Shown here: piece by piece, positions 31,824 to 44,740 of the stretch
How positions within the stretch are numbered: position 1 is the stretch's first letter
Layout: every line of letters begins with the position of its first letter
Assembly (NCBI GenBank): GCA_026745465.1
Contig: JACYXH010000823.1
Span: 916,294-980,293 of the forward strand
Direction: 5' to 3'
Source of the DNA: Lota lota
Lineage: Eukaryota > Chordata > Actinopteri > Gadiformes > Lotidae
DNA: 64,000 bases
Notes under the pieces: model-generated
Databases searched by the model: none
What the model was told of the DNA's origin: nothing
What the model saw: the letters and a program-made list of their open reading frames with translations, nothing else
Position numbers and translations under genes: made by a program

Positions 31824-32852
31824 TGTTGTACGCTGTTGTATATTTTTTGTACACTCTAGCATACCTGCGGTTCATCTGAGTGAACACCCTGCTGACAAGG
31901 AAGCTGTACTTGTGGGTACTAGTAGCATGTGAAGGCTGAGGCTGAACATGTAGGTGAAAGGGCCGCCAAGAGGGGGCGCACGAGTAGACCACTACATATC
32001 TTGCGACGCCTAGGCCTGACACTTGGTACTACCGAAGAGCAGGAGTGTTCTTCCCTAGAGGAAGAGGAGAGTATGAGCCCCCAGTTACTTCCAATAGGAA
32101 CACGTGCCTCATCAGTAGAGCCAAAGAGGGAGGGCTAGAAGTAAAACTGCTGACAGAGGAAAAACCTGCACGTGCGTGAAGGAGAAAAAACAGTACGGGG
32201 GGTGAAACAGAATTCAGAAATGGAGGGTGTCAAGATTTTATGGGACCCCTTTAAAACGTATAAGCAAAAATAGGGGTTTTAAGAAAGTGCCTACGTACAA
32301 AGTTTTGTACGATATACTCATGTCATTATTTTATAAATGTCCCCTATGCTGTTACTCTCAGGCTAAAATGTAACTTTATTATTTTCTATTTTATACTATA
32401 TTACCTCATGACAAAGAAAGAATGTATTTACACTTTCTATGAATATTTTATCGATTTTCCAAAACATTACAATCTCTTCTTTTTTCTTTATACATGAATG
32501 AATTGTGTCATCCAAAAAAGCTTTAAATGTATTGTAACTAGGTTGCGTTGTTTGTGTGCATTGTGCTAATGTTATGATTGGGTGCTCAGGAGAAGGGTGC
32601 GGGCTTTGGGAGGAGAGATATACGGTTAGAGATTTAGAGAAGTTCGCTTTGATATAGCGTTCGATAACGTGTGTCTGCCATTAATAAAAGGGAGTTAATC
32701 ATAACAACCTGTGTGGTGCTTGGACGAATAGAAACAGGGTTGTTACATTTGGTGTCAGAAGTAAAACGACAACTGGACAAAACGAAGGACACACTCACTG
32801 CCCGTCGCCTAGCATTAGCGCATGAGGCTAACTGCTTGAGCAAACGATAGTG

Positions 32853-33800
32853 ATGGCGTCCGGTACAAAGCCAGAGATAAAGAAGGAGGATCCTGACGAT
32901 GAGTCCCTGGGAGCATACGGATTACCGCGGGACCACACACGAGAAGTCCGCAGGGTGATGGAGCAGAGATACAACGTGAGTGAGTCCACGAGGAGGCTAG
33001 CAGCTGAAGGGAGGTTCGGCCCCGGTGAAACACGTCGTGGAGACGCCGCGACAGCATCGCGGTGGAAGGAGACGAGCGGTGACAGAGACGCCGGCAGCTG
33101 CTTTCAACGGGAAGACTCCGAAATACTCTGGTAAATCACCCTAGGAAGCATTTCAAGCACAATTTGAATTATTAGCACAGGCTACGGGCTGGTCAAGGGA
33201 GGTTAAAGCCCTGCAGCTGGTATTATGCCTTACGGAGGATGTGCTGTCATGCCTCCTCGTACTTAGCCCTGAGGAGAGACAGGACTATGAGGCTTTGACC
33301 GGAGCCCTGCAGAGACGTTTTGGATAGTGTTCGCAACCAGGCGTGCTTAGGTCTGAATTGTGCAATAGGTGTAGGCAACCGGGTGAGCCACTTCGCACGC
33401 TGGCTAATGATATTGAATGCCTCGCTAGGCAGGCCTACGCCCACATGCCGCCGCCGATCCAGAGTGAGCTGGCCAGAGACCAGTTCATTCAAGCGCTCTT
33501 GCCCAGGGAGCTACGTGTGCAGACACAACTAGCACGCCCCCAGACAGTACAGGACGCGCTGGAACTGGCCCTGGAGAGGGAAGCTGTGGGAGCGGTGCTG
33601 CCAGACTGCCGGTTTATTGATGGTGTTGCAGTGTCGAAAACTGCTGTTGAGGAGAATGCTGCGGAAATAAAGCCAGCTTGGGAATTGCCTGCCTACACCA
33701 CCTCGGCGCCGCGCCATGTTCTGCTGGGGGTGTGGCCAACCTGGCCATCTACGCCGTCAGTGCCCCACATTTTCTGGAGCCCAGGGAAACGACCGGGGGT
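32853..33800 (+). pseudogene. gag of Gypsy copy 2
   Basis: Starts at ATG 32,853 in the same GATAGTG context as copy 1 and is broken by frameshifts near 33,105 and 33,300. It keeps the CCHC zinc knuckle CWGCGQPGHLRRQC (33,718-33,768), though in a shifted frame. Confidence 0.78.
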
Positions 33801-35687
33801 CTGTATAAATGGGAAGATACGGACCCCTGACATGGTTACCCGACCTACATCGACCACCACCGCACAGCTCACCGGAGGAGCCCAAGAGCACAGCCGGGGG
33901 AACAGGGCTTCACTCCCCCCAGAAGCAGACGACGCCGTGGGTCCAGTGGTTGCGGTGGGTTGGACCTGTGCTGGGGGCTTTTGCCATGTCCCTATCACAG
34001 TGGAGGGGGTTGCATGCACGGCACTAGTGGATACGGGCTCCACTGCAAAACTACTCAGGCCCGACATTCTCCCAAGCAGTACAGTAGTACAAAAGACCTC
34101 AGTACAGCTACGGACGGTAACCGGGGATTTAGCCCCCATGAGAGGTAGGGCCAACCCTCCTCCGCATGCCCACCCGCATCCCACCACCGCTCCAACCCCA
34201 AGCCCCTTTCAGATCCCTGCGAGGGAGAAGAGCAACCATCTCATCTCCCCGGCCACAGAGGGAATAGCAGACCGGCTGTCCGTGATGAGGGAGATCTGGA
34301 GACAGAACAGTGAGGGGCTGACCGACCAGCAGCAGATGCAGCTGTGGCAGGTACTGATGAAGTTCAAGGACCTGTTTGCCCTCAATGAGGAGGAGGTAGG
34401 CCTGACGCACCTGGTTCAGCATGAGATAGACACCGGTGACGCACAACCTATCAAAATGCGTCCCCGGCGTCTTCCCCTGGCCCGACAAGAGGCTGCAGAC
34501 TAGGCGCTGGAGGAGATGCAGGCTGGGATTGTCAAACCGTCAGTGGTAGCAGCTGTGGTCATGGTCCCCAAAAAGAGCAGCTCCAGATGGAGGTTCTGTG
34601 TGGACTACAGGCCCCTCAACAGCGTGACCAAGAAAGACCCCCTCTACCCCCTCCCTCGGAGTCTTTGGACCTGGTGGCGGGTTCAGCATGGTTCTCCTCG
34701 CTGGACCTGCGGAGTGGGTACTGGCAGGTGCCCCTCTCCCCGGAGGCTCGAACGAAAATGACCTTCTATGCGAGTGTGGGACTGTGGCAGTTCCATGTCC
34801 TTAGCTTTGGTCTGTGCAACGCCCCTGCCAAGTTCTAGCGCCCGATGGACAGGGTGCTAGCCGACATTCCTAGGCGGGAATGCCTTGTGTACCTGGATGA
34901 TATCCTGGTCCATGGAAGCTCGTTCCAGGCGGCACTTGGAGCACTGCGGAAGGTGCTCCAGAGGGTGATGGCGGCAGGCCTCAAGTTATACCCAGACAAG
35001 TGTCACTATTTGAGGAGGGAAGTGATATTTCTAGGACACAAGGTTGGCGGTGAGGGCGTTGGGACTGTCGAGGAAAAGATACAGGCAGTGAAAGACTGGC
35101 CAACACCTGCCAACCAGGCTCAGCTGCGGAGCTTCCTGGGCCTTGCTTCTTACTACAGGAAGTTTGTGCGCGGTTTCTACTGCACAGCTGCCCCTCTGTA
35201 TCACCTTCTACAGAAAGATACTGACTTTTCATGGACAGGGGACTGTCAACAGGCCTTCACCTCTCTACAAGAGGCGCTGATAACAGCCCCTATCCTGGCT
35301 GCACCCGACCCCGTCCTACCATTTGTGGTCGACACAGATGCCGCAATGTTGGCTTGGGCGCTGTCTTGGCTCAGGTAGGGCCGGATGGAGAGAGGATGGT
35401 GGCGTATTTCAGCAAGTCCTTTAACAAAGCTGAGCAGCGCTATTGCGTCACGCGGCGAAAGTTGCTCGCTGTCGTGATGGCGATAAGACATTTTAAGTAC
35501 TACCTGTGCGGCCGGCCCTTCACCGTCGGAAATGACCACGCCGCCCTCCAGTGGTTGATGTCCGTCAGGGAGCCGGAGGGACAGATCGCCCGCTGGTTAC
35601 AAGAACTCCAGTCGTACTCCTTCACAGTCGTGCACAGAGCTGGGGCATGCCACACTAACGCGGACGCCCTGTCTCGCCGGCCCTGTG

Positions 35688-37331
35688 TGTTGAGACTTCT
35701 TGCTCAAAATGTAAATATAATTAAAAAAGAAAAGAGAAGCAAATGGGTATTTCTTCAATTAAATGGAGAACGAGTAAGGTCTTTAGATATGTTATGTTAT
35801 GTGCGCATGCGCAGCTTCACGATGTCTAAGTTGTTTACGTTATGTGCGCATGCGCAGCTTCGCGACTAAAATTACGGCACCTAGTAATCATTCCACGGCA
35901 AACAAGCATCAGGAGCACAGCCCGTTGGTATGGAACTACTTACACAGTTAATTATTAATGTTTGGGTTACTTGTATGTTTAAGTACTGAATGTTTGCCTT
36001 ACTGTGTCGATGGAAGTTAGCCGAGAGCAACTTGTAGCTCTCTGGGTGCGAGCCACACCTTGCGAGTGTCTTATGCTAATTGTTCAAAGCACTCGGCTGG
36101 TTTCTGGTGACGGTAGTAACAGTGTTGCATAGAGCCCGACCGATATATCGGCCGGCCGATATTATCGGCCGATATGAGCTAATTGCATTTAAATCGGCAT
36201 CGGCGTTTATAACGGCCGATGAAACATGAGAAACAGAGTCTCATGCTTCACTCATGTTATGAGTGTTGCATAGTTTGCCCACCAGAGGGCGGTCTGCAAC
36301 TCCACAGTTGACAAGAGCGCCAGAAATCCACTACAGAAGAAAGCTATCAGCCAAGCCAGTGGCAGCATTACACCCGGCATGGAGATACTGTTTTGACGGT
36401 GAGTCTGTCATTCGTCATGTGAAATGATTGTAGATTTAGTTCATACTCTGTATATAAAAACGGTGTGGTAGTTCTAGCTAACGGTCCTATCATTATCACT
36501 TCTAAATATTCTGTAACATCACTTACAGCCGCTAATGCATTGCTATATTAGATTAGCCACAAAGCTAACTAATACCATGTTTATCAGTGGAAGAGCGCGA
36601 ACGTTAATAAAAGGTCAAACTATAACGTTAGCGTTTAACTTATTCTAAATATATCTGCAGTGTTTCCCACATAATGACCGCGTAACTGTGGCAGGGGGGG
36701 CGTGTAGTAAATGACTAGAAGTTTTGTACAGCGTGCCTCGAAAAAACAACAACTGTTATGTTATTCTAACGCTAACATAGCTTCCTTTTTAGCCGGCCCC
36801 TTGAATGCTTGCTATTAACTTGTTTGAAGGTGGTTCTTCTCAAAATTGACACTAACGTTAACCATTCAACTTCGAATTGATTCCGTAATCTTCTCTGAGC
36901 TGAAAGCCGGTAACAGTAGGCAAACTTTACGTTCGCCAGCGCATGACGATGTTTTGATTCAGACTGCACAAAGAGAAGAGGAGAAGATATACGGGACCGT
37001 TGTGAATGTGTCTGTGAGAGCAAATATAGTTATAATATATCGGCAAATATCGGCTTATAAATCAGCTCTTTTCGACTTAATATCGACATCGGCATCGGCC
37101 CCCAAAAATCCATATCGGTCGGGCTCTAGTGTTGCAGGCTTATGTGTTTTCATTATTTACAATATTAATATATTGTATATTTGAATAATGTATTGTTATT
37201 GTTTGTTGTATTTCAGGTTTATGACCTGTGGTCATTTGATTTAAAATAAAATTAAAGACGAAACACGAGTTATAACACTGCGTGCTTCCTGGTGAGCCTT
37301 TTCGGAGGGCTGAACAACGGAGATCCGAACA
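35688..37331 (+). mobile_element. BEL/Pao solo LTR inside Gypsy copy 2, itself carrying a MITE
   Basis: TGTTGAGACTTCTTG start and GATCCGAACA end, with a 5-bp duplication CTGTG (35,683-35,687; 37,332-37,336). It is collinear with the 5' LTR of the BEL element at 61,286-61,867 apart from the nested MITE. Confidence 0.9.
36130..37128. mobile_element. hAT-type MITE (999 bp)
   Basis: TIRs TAGAGCCCGACCGATAT / inverted copy, with an exact 8-bp duplication GTGTTGCA (36,122-36,129; 37,129-37,136). The ends are rich in CGGCCGATAT repeats. No transposase. The 8-bp duplication indicates hAT mobilisation. Confidence 0.88.
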
Positions 37332-39396
37332 CTGTGCATCTGGCGGTTGCCGCCATTGCGAGCGGAGGGAGGCACGTGAAAGAGAACTGTGTGAGGAGGA
37401 GAGCTGCAACTCACACTGGGGCTGTCCAACCTCCCAGGCGCTGGAGGTGGTATATGTGGCGGAATGGAGGACCCAGCAGGCTCAGGATGTTGACCTTGAG
37501 CCTGTACTGCAGTGGATAGAGTCGGGGAGTCGACCTCCCTGGGAGGAGGTGACTGGCCGCCCACCGGCAATCAAGGGACTGTGGGCCAAGTTTGATGCAC
37601 TGCGTGTCAGAGACGGCGCGCTACATAGGGAGTGGAAGGAGCCGGCCACAGGAGAGGAGAGGTGGCAGGTTGTTGTTCCCAGGGCACTTAAGGAGGCAGT
37701 GCTGTGGGACAGTGGGGGCGGGGCATTTTGGGGTCTCTAAAACGCTCCGACGTCTCAGACAGGGGTGATATTGTCGCCGCTGCGATGCATGCGCTGCACA
37801 CAACGGCCCCCTAGACCAGTCTCACGCTCAGCTACAGCAGCAGGCAGCAGGGGCACCGATGGAGAGAGTGGCTGTAGACATTATGGGGCCCTTTCCTCGC
37901 TCAGACAAGGGGAACCGCTATGTACTAGTAGCAATGGACTATTTCACAAAATGGCCTGAGGCCTATGCCCTCCCTGACCAGGAGGCAGAAACAGTTGTTG
38001 ATGCCCTGGTTGAGGGGATGTTGACAAGGTTTGGCGCTCCAGAGATTATTCAAAGTGATCAGGGGCGCAATTTTGAGTCAACGGTGTTTGCCGCCATGTG
38101 CGAGCGGCTGGGGATGCACAAAACCCGGACAACAGCCCTGCACCCTCAGAGCGATGAACTTGTTGAGAGGTTCAACTGAATCCTCGCACAACAGCTCGCT
38201 ATCCTCTCAGCTGAACACCAACGTGACTGGGACACACACATTCCACTTGTGCTGATGGCCTACAGGTCAGCAGTACAGGACTCCACATCCTGCATACCAG
38301 CCCTGCTCATGCTGGGGCGGGAGCTGCGAACGCCAGCAGAGATGGCATTTGGCAGACCCCCTGACACCCCTGCCGTGGCCCCTGGGAGAGAGTATGCCAG
38401 GAGGCTCCAGGACTGCCTGGAGTCCCCACACACGCCTTCGCACGGGATCAGCTGGAGAGTGCTGGCATCAGACAGAAGAGGAATTATGATGTGAAGTCCA
38501 AAGGGCGGGACTTTCAGGCTGGGGAGCTGGTGTGGGTGTACAGCCCCCGCAGGAAGAAGGGACGGTGCCCTAAGTTGGACTGCCACTGGGTGGGCCCCTG
38601 TAGGGTGTTAGAAAGGATGGGGGAGGTGGTTTAACGGGTTCAGCTGTCACCTAGAGGCAGAAAAGTGGCGGAGGCAGGCTCCCAGCCGATTTGAAGACTT
38701 TGCCCCCTCGGGGTCAAGGGACTTTCTCGGGGGGGGGTGCAGTGTAACGGTTCTAGGTTGCGTTGTTTGTGTGCATTGTGCTAATGTTGTGATTGGGTGC
38801 TCAGGAGAAGGGGGCGGGCTTTGGGAGGAGAGATATACGGTTAGAGATTTAGAGAAGTTCGTTTTGTTATAGCATTCGATAACGTGTCTGCCATTAACAA
38901 AAGGGAGTTAATCAAAACAACCTGTGTGGTGCTTGGACGAATAGAAACAGGGTTGCTACAGTATGTATTCAATATGAAGTGGTAACAAACAATGACATCA
39001 TTGAGGAGTGCACCTGCCGCTGGGGGCTTTCCAACTTTTAGTAACTCGCAGCAAATGTGGCCCACCCGGGGTAGCAACTTTTACCTAGTCTGACCAGAAA
39101 ACTTGCTGACCACTGTACAAAACAGAATAATTAAACTGAAAACAAGCCTGCATATCTTCCCTATATAAGACGGGGATACAGTACAGTAAAGATTCGGGTA
39201 CGGGAAGTTAAGTGAATAACTGGCGTACGATGCGAAGTTAAATGAATGTACGGAGGGGCGATGTAGCCGGGAAAGTCAAGATCACGAACGAGGACTGAGA
39301 ACAAAGGACCCAACTCCCTAAGAGTATGAAAACTTCTGTAAGGTAATATCTTTATGATTTTATATGTTATTGAAATAAATACATCCAGTCCCCAAA

Positions 39397-39902
39397 TGTC
39401 ACGTCACCCTCTGCCACCATCTAGTGGCGCCGGCTGCCACTTCACCATGTGCTTCTGTTTACCTTCCCTCGTCAATCACCCACGTGCACTCCGGTCTTCA
39501 CTCCTGTACACCATCAGCTAATCAGCGCACTCTACTTAACCCTCGCTCCCCAAGCAGCCGGCGCCAGATCGTTGTGTTCCAACCTTGATTTTCCTGATCA
39601 TCTACCCGATTCCTGTTACCAACCTCCGGACTGCCTTCCCGTTGTCGATTCACGCCTGCAAAGACTCCCCGCCTGCTCCCGTCTGTCTGTCTGCCTGACT
39701 TCTTGCCTGCCAACTGCCTGTCCGACTACCCGCCTGCCTACGTCCTTCTGCCTGCCTGACTTTCCGCCTGACCTCGAACCATTGCCTGTCTGACTACGCC
39801 TTGCCCTGCCCTATTGTACTGTTGTATTAAACGTCATAGTCAACCACACCATCTCCGCCTGCTGTGTTCCGCATTTGGGTTTACCAGTCGTTCCCCGTGA
39901 CA
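39397..39902 (+). repeat. 5' LTR of the sushi-like element
   Basis: TGTCACGTCACC start and CCCCGTGACA end, with TATTAAACG (about 39,825) as the probable polyadenylation region. Confidence 0.93.
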
Positions 39903-39918
39903 GTACGATCTGGCCAAG

Positions 39919-40905
39919 ATGAACCCAGCGGAACTGGACGCTTTCCGCTCTGCCTCTTCCCAGCAAGGAGCTTTGTTGGAACAGCACCGTGAGACTCTAA
40001 AGGACATCATCGGCGCAATTCGTGGTCTAGAGATTGGCCTTGCCTCTGTCCAGACTCAGCTCGGTGCTCTAGCTACACCACCTGTGTCTCCACCCCCGCC
40101 TGTTGTTCCAGGGACTGCGTCGGTCCGAGAGCCCAAGATCCCGACGCCGGACAAATATGAGGGGGATTTGGGAGGATGTAGAGCTTTTCTCATGCAGTGT
40201 GAGTTGGTCTTCGACTTACAACCCCTCTCATATGTTTCTGATAAGGCGAAGGTCGCCTTCGTTTTGGAATTACTGCGGGGAAAGCCTTTGGAGTGGGCGT
40301 CCGCCCTGTGGGAACGAGGGGACCCGTGTCTATCTTCTTACCGTGAGTTCTCAGCCATGATGAGAAAATTGTTTGATCACCCCGTCCGAGGAAAAGACGC
40401 GTCTAAGCGGTTGTGCTCGCTGCGTCAGGGGTCACGCAGCGTAGCAGAATTTGTGATCGAGTTTAGAACGTTGGCAGGAGAGAGTGGGTGGAACGAAGAG
40501 TCTCTTCAGGCCATTTTTCATCAGGGATTGTCTGAACAACTAAAGGATGAATTAATCTCGTATCCTGAACCTAGGGACTTAGACGAGTTAGTGGCTTTAT
40601 CCATCCGGGTCGATAACAGGTGCCGAGAGAGAAGGAGGGATAAACGTGAGAGGTTTACCAACCATTCTCCGGGTCGTCAGTCTTCCAGGTATGGAGTGGA
40701 GTTGGGGGCCCGAATTACGTCCCAGGAGTCTAAGGGGGAACAGCAGTTGTTCGACTCCGAACCCATGCAAGTAGGCCGAGCTCATCTGTCCCCGTCCGAG
40801 CGCCAACACCGACGAGCTACGAGAGTATGTCTCTACTGCGGTCTTCCTGGCCATTTCATTAGTACCTGTCCCACACGCCCGGGAAAAGAGCCGTCTCGTC
40901 AGTAA
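39919..40905 (+). CDS. gag of the sushi-like element (328 aa)
   Basis: Retrotransposon capsid and nucleocapsid protein. ATG 39,919 lies 17 bases after the LTR. An N-terminal coiled region is followed by a capsid-like part ([20 protein letters not shown], about residue 73 on), a basic region and one CCHC knuckle, [14 protein letters not shown], near residue 303. This gag class gave rise to the mammalian PEG10/RTL genes. It ends at TAA 40,903-40,905, after the frameshift site. Confidence 0.92.
   Translation: MNPAELDAFRSASSQQGALLEQHRETLKDIIGAIRGLEIGLASVQTQLGALATPPVSPPPPVVPGTASVREPKIPTPDKYEGDLGGCRAFLMQCELVFDLQPLSYVSDKAKVAFVLELLRGKPLEWASALWERGDPCLSSYREFSAMMRKLFDHPVRGKDASKRLCSLRQGSRSVAEFVIEFRTLAGESGWNEESLQAIFHQGLSEQLKDELISYPEPRDLDELVALSIRVDNRCRERRRDKRERFTNHSPGRQSSRYGVELGARITSQESKGEQQLFDSEPMQVGRAHLSPSERQHRRATRVCLYCGLPGHFISTCPTRPGKEPSRQ
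40881..40887 (+). promoter_or_regulatory. Candidate -1 ribosomal frameshift site GGGAAAA
   Basis: Read in the gag frame as G GGA AAA this fits the X XXY YYZ pattern, 16 bases before the gag stop, and the -1 frame is the pol frame. A downstream stem was not evaluated. Confidence 0.6.
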
Positions 40906-43900
40906 TTCGAGGGGTCCTGGCGAGTCGTACTCTTATTCCCTCTGTTTTCCGACCTCAGTTAGATGCCGTTCTCTCGTGGCGAGGCCAGGCGATTCCACTT
41001 TCTGTTCTACTAGATTCAGGGGCCGACGAGTCATTTATTGATAGCGAGTTGGTTAAACAACTCAAAATAGATTCGACCCCGCTTAGCTCCCCTATTGAGA
41101 CTCAGGCTCTCAATGGGAAGTCCCTCGGCCGTATTAAGCATCAAACTGTACCGATTTCTTTATTAATCTCGGGCAATCACCGCGAGACACTTTCACTTCA
41201 TATTATGGACTGTCCCGCTTCCCCAATAGTGTTGGGTTTCCCTTGGTTGCGAGAGCACAATCCTAACATCGATTGGCAATCGGCTCGTATTACGTCCTGG
41301 AGCCCTCACTGTCTCTCCCACTGCCTTCGTTCCGCCTCGCCACCCCACGTAGTTGAATCCACGAAACCGCCACTTCCTGACCTGTCCGCGGTTCCAGATT
41401 GTTACCATGATCTCGCGGAGATCTTTAGTAAGACACACACTCTCACTTTGCCTCCCCACCGCCCATACGACTGCTCCATAGACCTTCTTCCGGGCGCACC
41501 CCTGCCTAGCAGTCGGTTATTTAATCTCTCCCGCCCGGAACGGGAGGCTATGGAGCGGTACATTCAGGAGTCCCTGGCCGCGGGAATTATCCGCCCTTCA
41601 TCTTCTCCGGTCGGAGCGGGATTTTTTTTTGTTTCTAAGAAGGATCATTCCCTCCGTCCTTGTATTGATTATAGAGGCCTGAATGGTATCACCATTAAGA
41701 ATAAATACCCTCTGCCCCTGATCAGCTCTGCTTTTGTTCCCCTCCACGGAGCCCAGATTTTTTCTAAACTCGATCTGCGTAACGCGTACCATTTGGTCCG
41801 CATCCGGGAGGGGGACGAGTGGAAGACGGCGTTCAACACTCCCCTTGGCCACTTTGAATATCTAGTGATGCCTTTCGGTCTCACTAACGCCCCAGCCGTC
41901 TTCCAAGCCCTCGTGAACGACGTTCTTCGCGACATGCTGAACCGCTCGGTTTTCGTTTACTTAGATGACATACTCATCTTCTCCGAGTCGTTGGAGGAAC
42001 ATAAGATCCACGTCCGGCAGGTTCTCCAGCGGCTCCTAGAGAATCGGCTCTTCGTCAAAGCTGAGAAGTGCGAGTTTCATGTCACCTCCACTTCTTTCCT
42101 GGGATACATCATCGGCCAGGGACAGGTCAGGATGGACCCTGCAAAGATCTCGGCGGTTGCTGAATGGCCCACTCCCTCTACTCGGAAGAAGCTCCAGCAA
42201 TTCCTGGGTTTTGCAAACTTTTATCGGAGGTTCATCCGCGGGTACAGTCAGATCGCGGCACCCCTCACTGCTCTGACCTCCACTAAGAGCCCTTTTCTAT
42301 GGACCCCGGAGGCCGAAGCAGCGTTCCTCAACCTCAAGGAACGCTTCGTCTCCTCCCCGATTCTCGTCCAACCCAACCCTGAAAACCAGTTCGTGGTGGA
42401 GGTGGACGCTTCGGACACCGGTGTGGGCGCAGTGCTTTCCCAGCGTTCCTCCTCCGACCAGAAAATGCACCCGTGCGCTTTCTTCTCCCGCCGCCTGACT
42501 CCTCCCGAGAGGAATTACGACGTGGGCAACCGTGAGCTCTTGGCCGTCAAGTTGGCACTAGAAGAATGGCGACACTGGCTGGAGGGAGCCGAGCAGCCAT
42601 TCGTTGTTTGGACGGACCACCGGAACCTGGAGTACATTCAATCCGCAAAGAGGCTGAACTCTCGGCAGGCTAGGTGGGCCCTGTTCTTCGGTCGATTTAA
42701 CTTTACCCTCACTTACCGGCCCGGTTCCAGAAACGTTAAGCCCGACGCCTTGTCTCGCCTCTATTCCCCGGAGGATCCCAACCCGGATCCTGAACCCATT
42801 TTGCCCCCGGTTTGCTTGGTAGCGACACTTACCTGGGAGGTCGAGTCCGCCGTCCTCCAGGCCCAGGAACACCAGCCCGACCCGGGTACCGGTCCCACCG
42901 GTCGCCTTTTTGTCCCGGACATGGAGCGTTCAAGGGTCCTTTCGTGGGCACACTCCACCAGGCTCACCTGCCATCCTGGCGTGACCCGAACTCTGGAGTT
43001 CGTCCGCCGGCGATTCTGGTGGCCAACGATGGACACGGACGTTCGTGGTTACGTCGCAGCCTGCCCAACGTGTTCGCGTAGTAAGACCTCAACTCGGCCC
43101 CGCTCCGGTCTTCTCAGACCCTTGCCCATTCCCAGCCGCCCCTGGTCCCACATCGCCTTGGACTTCGTCACCGGTCTTCCCCCTTCTGACGGCAACACCA
43201 CCATCCTTACCGTCATCGACCGGTTCTCCAAGGCTGCCCATTTCCTCGCGCTCCCCAAACTTCCCTCTGCTAAGGAGACTGCGGAACTCCTCGTCGCCCA
43301 CGTCTTCCGGCTGCACGGCATTCCGATGGACGTGGTCTCAGACCGAGGTCCCCAGTTTACATCCCAGGTTTGGCGAGCCTTCTGCACTGCTCTGGGGGCC
43401 TCGGTCAGCCTGTCCTCGGGATACCACCCCCAGACCAACGGCCAAGCTGAACGGGCAAACCAGGAGATGGAGGCGGCTTTACGTTGCATCACTGAAGCAA
43501 ACCCATCCACATGGAGTTCCCAATTACCGTGGGTTGAATACGCCCACAACTCCCTAGAAAACTCCTCCACCGGTTTATCCCCGTTCCAGTGCTCCTTAGG
43601 GTATCAGCCACCTCTATTTCCTTCCCTGGAGGCGGAGATCGCTGTACCATCAGTGCAGGCTCACATGCAACGCTGCCAGAGGACCTGGAAGCGCACTCGG
43701 ACGGCGCTTCTCCGAACCTCCTCCCGTTCCCAGAAACAGGCCAACAAACGCCGTGCACCTGCCCCTCATTATACCCCAGGCCAAAGGGTTTGGCTCCGTT
43801 CTAAGGATCTTCCCCTCAAGGGAGAGACACAGAAGCTTTCGCCCCGTTACATCGGCCCGTTCGAGATTGAGGCAATCGTCAACCCCTGTGCTGTCCGCCT

Positions 43901-44426
43901 CAGACTACCTGCCACCCTTCGCATTCACCCCACATTCCATGTTTCTCAAGTCAAGCCTGTTTCCTCCAGTCCCCTGTCTATCCCGTCCCCGGCCCCGCCC
44001 CCTCCCCGGATCATCGATAACCACCCGGCCTGGACGGTGCGTCGTCTTCTAGATGTTCGTCGTCGCGGCCGAGGACATCAGTATCTGGTGGACTGGGAGG
44101 GGTACGGTCCGGAGGAACGTTCATGGGTTCCGCGGAGCTATATCCTGGATGCGTCCCTCATCAGGGATTTCCACCGCCAGCACCCTTCCCTTTCCGGGCG
44201 TTCGCCTGGAGGCGATCGTCGAGGGGGGGGGTACTGTCACGTCACCCTCTGCCACCATCTAGTGGCGCCGGCTGCCACTTCACCATGTGCTTCTGTTTAC
44301 CTTCCCTCGTCAATCACCCACGTGCACTCCGGTCTTCACTCCTGTACACCATCAGCTAATCAGCGCACTCTACTTAACCCTCGCTCCCCAAGCAGCCGGC
44401 GCCAGATCGTTGTGTTCCAACCTTGA
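40887..44426 (+). CDS. pol of the sushi-like element: PR-RT-RH-INT-chromodomain
   Basis: About 1,180 codons entered by -1 frameshift. Protease active site [12 protein letters not shown] (about 41,010). RT with [13 protein letters not shown] (about 41,950). RNase H with [14 protein letters not shown] (about 42,400) and TDHRNLEY. Integrase with [15 protein letters not shown] zinc part, [17 protein letters not shown] and [10 protein letters not shown] catalytic blocks. C-terminal chromodomain [18 protein letters not shown] (about 44,080), which directs integration to marked chromatin in chromoviruses. The frame runs about 64 codons into the 3' LTR before its stop. No disabling change seen. Confidence 0.93.
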   Translation, partial: RAVSSVIRGVLASRTLIPSVFRPQLDAVLSWRGQAIPLSVLLDSGADESFIDSELVKQLKIDSTPLSSPIETQALNGKSLGRIKHQTVPISLLISGNHRETLSLHIMDCPASPIVLGFPWLREHNPNIDWQSARITSWSPHCLSHCLRSASPPHVVESTKPPLPDLSAVPDCYHDLAEIFSKTHTLTLPPHRPYDCSIDLLPGAPLPSSRLFNLSRPEREAMERYIQESLAAGIIRPSSSPVGAGFFFVSKKDHSLRPCIDYRGLNGITIKNKYPLPLISSAFVPLHGAQIFSKLDLRNAYHLVRIREGDEWKTAFNTPLGHFEYLVMPFGLTNAPAVFQALVNDVLRDMLNRSVFVYLDDILIFSESLEEHKIHVRQVLQRLLENRLFVKAEKCEFHVTSTSFLGYIIGQGQVRMDPAKISAVAEWPTPSTRKKLQQFLGFANFYRRFIRGYSQIAAPLTALTSTKSPFLWTPEAEAAFLNLKERFVSSPILVQPNPENQFVVEVDASDTGVGAVLSQRSSSDQKMHPCAFFSRRLTPPERNYDVGNRELLAVKLALEEWRHWLEGAEQPFVVWTDHRNLEYIQSAKRLNSRQARWALFFGRFNFTLTYRPGSRNVKPDALSRLYSPEDPNPDPEPILPPVCLVATLTWEVESAVLQAQEHQPDPGTGPTGRLFVPDMERSRVLSWAHSTRLTCHPGVTRTLEFVRRRFWWPTMDTDVRGYVAACPTCSRSKTSTRPRSGLLRPLPIPSRPWSHIALDFVTGLPPSDGNTTILTVIDRFSKAAHFLALPKLPSAKETAELLVAHVFRLHGIPMDVVSDRGPQFTSQVWRAFCTALGASVSLSSGYHPQTNGQAERANQEMEAALRCITEANPSTWSSQLPWVEYAHNSLENSSTGLSPFQCSLGYQPPLFPSLEAEIAVPSVQAHMQRCQRTWKRTRTALLRTSSRSQKQANKRRAPAPHYTPGQRVWLRSKDLPLKGETQKLSPRYIGPFEIEAIVNPCAVRLRLPATLRIHPTFHVSQVKPVSSSPLSIPSPAPPPPRIIDNHPAWTVRRLLDVRRRGRGHQYLVDWEGYGPEERSWVPRSYILDASLIRDFHRQHPSLSGRSPGGDRRGGGYCHVTLCHHLVAPAATSPCASVYLPSSITHVHSGLHSCTPSANQRTLLNPRSPSSRRQIVVFQP

Positions 44427-44740
44427 TTTTCCTGATCATCTACCCGATTCCTGTTACCAACCTCCGGACTGCCTTCCCGTTGTCGATTCACGCCTGCAAA
44501 GACTCCCCGCCTGCTCCCGTCTGTCTGTCTGCCTGACTTCTTGCCTGCCAACTGCCTGTCCGACTACCCGCCTGCCTACGTCCTTCTGCCTGCCTGACTT
44601 TCCGCCTGACCTCGAACCATTGCCTGTCTGACTACGCCTTGCCCTGCCCTATTGTACTGTTGTATTAAACGTCATAGTCAACCACACCATCTCCGCCTGC
44701 TGTGTTCCGCATTTGGGTTTACCAGTCGTTCCCCGTGACA
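44235..44740 (+). repeat. 3' LTR of the sushi-like element
   Basis: 506 bp, matching the 5' LTR throughout as far as I can compare. Confidence 0.93.

Larger units (their letters stand above)
33900..38640 (+). pseudogene. pol of Gypsy copy 2, interrupted by an LTR
   Basis: Protease ALVDTGSTAKLL (about 34,020), a deletion after the protease relative to copy 1, TAG at 34,501, RT with YLDDILVHG (about 34,890), and RNase H to ALSRRPC (35,683), where the solo LTR sits. Integrase resumes at 37,337 and shows LDIMGPF-like VDIMGPF and QSDQG, with stops and a deletion near 37,740. It ends before the 3' LTR. Confidence 0.82.
32533..38960 (+). mobile_element. Defective Ty3/Gypsy element (copy 2), same family as 7,583-12,871
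   Basis: LTRs 32,533-32,747 and 38,743-38,960 with a GTAT duplication (32,529-32,532; 38,961-38,964). The LTRs differ in length and at about ten sites, so this copy is older than copy 1 and of a different LTR subfamily. It contains a nested solo LTR (35,688-37,331). Confidence 0.92.
39397..44740 (+). mobile_element. Intact sushi-like chromodomain Ty3/Gypsy retrotransposon
   Basis: 5,344 bp with two 506-bp LTRs (39,397-39,902; 44,235-44,740) in which I see no difference, and a CCAAA duplication (39,392-39,396; 44,741-44,745). gag and pol are both open, related by a -1 frame change. A G-run precedes the 3' LTR. Matching LTRs and open frames indicate a very recent insertion that may still be mobile. 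Confidence 0.95.

Noticed and set aside
31929-32138. A 69-residue frame as a foamy-virus-like accessory gene
   Set aside because: Position in a long LTR is suggestive but there is no recognisable motif, so no gene was called.
41193-43570. Several antisense frames in the sushi-like pol
   Set aside because: They are shadows of the intact pol frame.
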